A stretch of DNA of 64,000 nt from positions 3,932,054-3,996,053 of the forward strand of contig JBAIAA010000074.1 in the NCBI GenBank assembly GCA_037893245.1. The letters are read 5' to 3'. Made by a program: the position numbers and the translations under genes. This document shows, one piece after another, positions 61,843 to 64,000 of this stretch. Below the pieces are notes generated by a model. The model had not been told where the DNA came from. It saw nothing but the letters and a program-made list of their open reading frames with translations, and made no database searches. This DNA is from Crossaster papposus (taxonomy: Eukaryota > Echinodermata > Asteroidea > Velatida > Solasteridae). The stretch's first letter is position 1, and every line of letters starts with the position of its first letter.

Positions 61843-63352
61843 GTTAACAGCTGAGTGATTCAATTTGAAACAAGGTGGAAATACACCAGCCGGGAATTGA
61901 ATGATTCCATACTTTGTAACCATTCAAATCGCAAACTGAGAACATGACTATAATACGTGTTAAGTGTTACACGTAATTTTGATTTGATTTTTAATTAAAG
62001 TTTATTTCAATCAATATCTTCTGTCAAGTGCCCTCATCTGTCACGAGAGCTCGTGCTTATTTTATAAGGTACAATGAACAATAGGGCATATATATATAGT
62101 CTTATTGTCCTAGACACAGACACATGGTTACTGTACTATCCAGCTTAATAATTGGATGCGAGCAATTCTTAAAATACACATGAAAACTCCAAAAAAGCTC
62201 TTGGTAATTAAACTTCTGAAGAAGGTCTCCTTTTCATGAGGAATAACTCAATAATAGCTTAAACATGCTTTCATAAGTTGACCGATTTCTTATTCTTAAG
62301 CGGATTTGTGCATCAGATGGCCACTTAAGAACGAATTTTTCGTATTCTGGGTTGCAAGATGAACATCAGATGGACATAAGTTTTGTGGACGTACTCGATC
62401 ATACCGATACAATTATAAACACGTGGTGGGTCAAAAGGGTACACTTTTAGGCTTAATTGCATGTTTAAGCCATGAAGACACCAACAAAATACTACTTTAA
62501 CAACTGGTCCTTGTCCACAATGTTTAGACCTTCACATTAAACCATATTTCAATCCTCTACCCCATGTGGTTCCGGAGAAATGGCATATGTGATTCGCTCC
62601 ATCGTAATCAGGAATAAGTCGCTGAGGCCGTTTTACGCAATCGGCCGTTAAAGTGAATGCATGGGTGAAAATCGTGACCAAGTATTTGTTTGTGCTGTCC
62701 GTATGATTTTGGTCATATTTGTTTATTTCAGAGCTGTTTTTCTCGGAATGTGGATTCGGAAAATAAATATACACCTGTCATCTTCATCAGGCCGTAACTT
62801 TGTTTAGACTTATTCCTCATTTCGATGGAGCGGGTCACATTATTCCAAACGTAATTAGGTCAATTATCGATCTTTGACCCATTCTTAAGTGGATTAGTGC
62901 ATGGAGTTGAAACTTAAGAATTAGATATTCGGAATCAGGATATCTTGGAGTACATTTTGAGCCAAAATGTGTCCTCGTACGTGACAATACCGATAAAAGT
63001 GCTAATTAGCGTTAATTAGGCCATTCTTAAGTGGCTTAGTGCATTAGTTGAAAACTTAAGAATTGGCTTTTTTAAATTAGACTCCCTTGAAGTACATATG
63101 ACAAAAATTTGGTCTTCGTACGCCACAATACCGATAAAAAGTATAGGGGGGTCATTTTGAGAGTGCCCCCAGGGGGCAGTGCAAGAGTGCCAAACTTAAG
63201 AATCCACATTTTGGGGTTCCCACACATAGTCCTACTCATTTCAGGTGTCAAACCTTTCGTACTCAACAATACCGATAAAAGTCTGCTAGCTCCTGGACTA
63301 TCTTCCCCTTAGTCCCCCATACCTACACACTCTAGACTATTGTTACCTACCG

Positions 63353-63490
63353 CACCCCCCCCCCCCCCCCCCCCCCCCCCGCCAAAAAAAACCCAACCAA
63401 AACATAAAAACCACCAAAAAACAATTCCTGAGAAACCACAACATCCCGCAATCACAATGACCACCACAAAATAGGGGGGGGGGGGGGATT
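63353..63490. repeat. C run and G run
   Basis: Cytosine run about 63354-63380 and guanine run about 63474-63487 close to the palindrome's right edge. These are likely assembly-fragile. Confidence 0.85.
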
Positions 63491-63893
63491 TTCGTCTCAT
63501 ATCTCGCTTTATATGTCTACACAGCTAAGTACCAAAGTGTGACGTCTGTTGCACGTAGTGGGTCCACAACGTCCATTGCAAAATATCACAGGGAAATAGA
63601 AGAAGAAGTTGAGTAACTTTTGTGTGGAACCAATTGCCTTGGCAAAAGACTTCGATACTACTCTGAAATAATAAATGTTTTCGCCCAAATAACATTAATA
63701 ACATCAAGATAGCAACCTGGGTATTGTGTCATCTAGCTAAGACTCATTTCAATGACGCATTCGGTCACATTTTTGTTCAATATTTGGGGAATATTGCTCC
63801 CCGTTATAGTACATGGAGCGTCTTTTGGTTGGTGAGACCCGCGATCACGCCCCTTCTCATTAGGCACTTATAAAGACAACAAAGTTGACTTAA

Positions 63894-64000
63894 AGGGATC
63901 GTATACGTTTGGTAATTACTTCAAAAATTAATGGCAATAAAAACTTACTTGGTGGGAAGTACAGCAGCTTTGGATAGTATAATGCATTTTTAGAAACTTT
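63894..64000. mobile_element. Second copy of the AGGGATCGTATACG MITE, cut by window end
   Basis: It follows TTAA at 63890-63893 and is nearly identical to the first 107 bases of 12407-12789. Confidence 0.88.

Larger units (their letters stand above)
59354..63300. mobile_element. Large foldback element, 3.9 kb, with 1.33-kb inverted arms
   Basis: Left arm 59354-60686 and right arm 61963-63300 are inverse copies with only occasional differences (about two in the outer 290 bases by eye). The outer tips are TAGTCCAGGAGCTAGCAGAC and its inverse, with TCT next to both. Each arm holds three 141-bp-spaced units (TTTTATCGGTATTGT at 59374, 59515, 59656) and a fourth diverged one near 60240, plus an embedded family E element. 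The spacer 60687-61962 has no full-length transposase. Confidence 0.9.

Overview
The window looks like one locus of a marine invertebrate genome. The evidence is a many-exon gene with GT/AG introns of up to about 7 kb, AT-rich non-coding DNA, dense short non-autonomous DNA transposons, tRNA-derived SINEs, a non-LTR retrotransposon fossil, and a dispersed palindromic word (ACATGTAC, often followed by CGGTAC). The repeat style would suit an echinoderm or another invertebrate deuterostome. That placement is a guess; nothing in the window fixes the taxon.

One protein gene is well supported. Fourteen exons on the minus strand run from 35408 down to 16 and leave the window at its left edge. They join in one frame to exactly 781 codons and encode the N-terminal and middle parts of an inositol polyphosphate 4-phosphatase (INPP4 type I/II family). 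In order these are a PH-like domain, a C2 domain, the conserved INPP4 middle region, a long serine-rich insert, and the start of the next helical region. The catalytic C-terminal part, with its CX5R motif, must lie left of position 1. A possible non-coding leader exon lies near 39130.

Region by region: 1-35.5 kb is the gene, with introns packed with transposons and satellites. About 35.5-39.1 kb is probably the first intron; it holds a G-rich low-complexity block and a 71-bp tandem array. From 39.3 to 64 kb I find no supported host gene, only transposons, tandem repeats and AT-rich spacer. The region ends in a 3.9-kb foldback element with 1.33-kb near-identical inverted arms (59354-63300).

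The repeats fall into a few families that can be checked against each other inside the window. (A) TTAA-flanked elements tipped AGGTAGKATACACC. (B) About 240-bp elements tipped GGGCCAATTTCAT with CTG/CTA target repeats. (C) Three copies of exactly 240 bp tipped GGGCCTTTTC with 3-bp target repeats. (D) TTAA-flanked elements tipped CCAGTTCGCGCC. (E) A group sharing only the tip TGTGACC, mostly TA-flanked. (F) TTA-flanked elements tipped AGCGGTGGTCA. There are also a hAT-type element with a perfect 8-bp target duplication and a tRNA-headed SINE in four copies. Several are nested, and two nestings show the empty target site directly.
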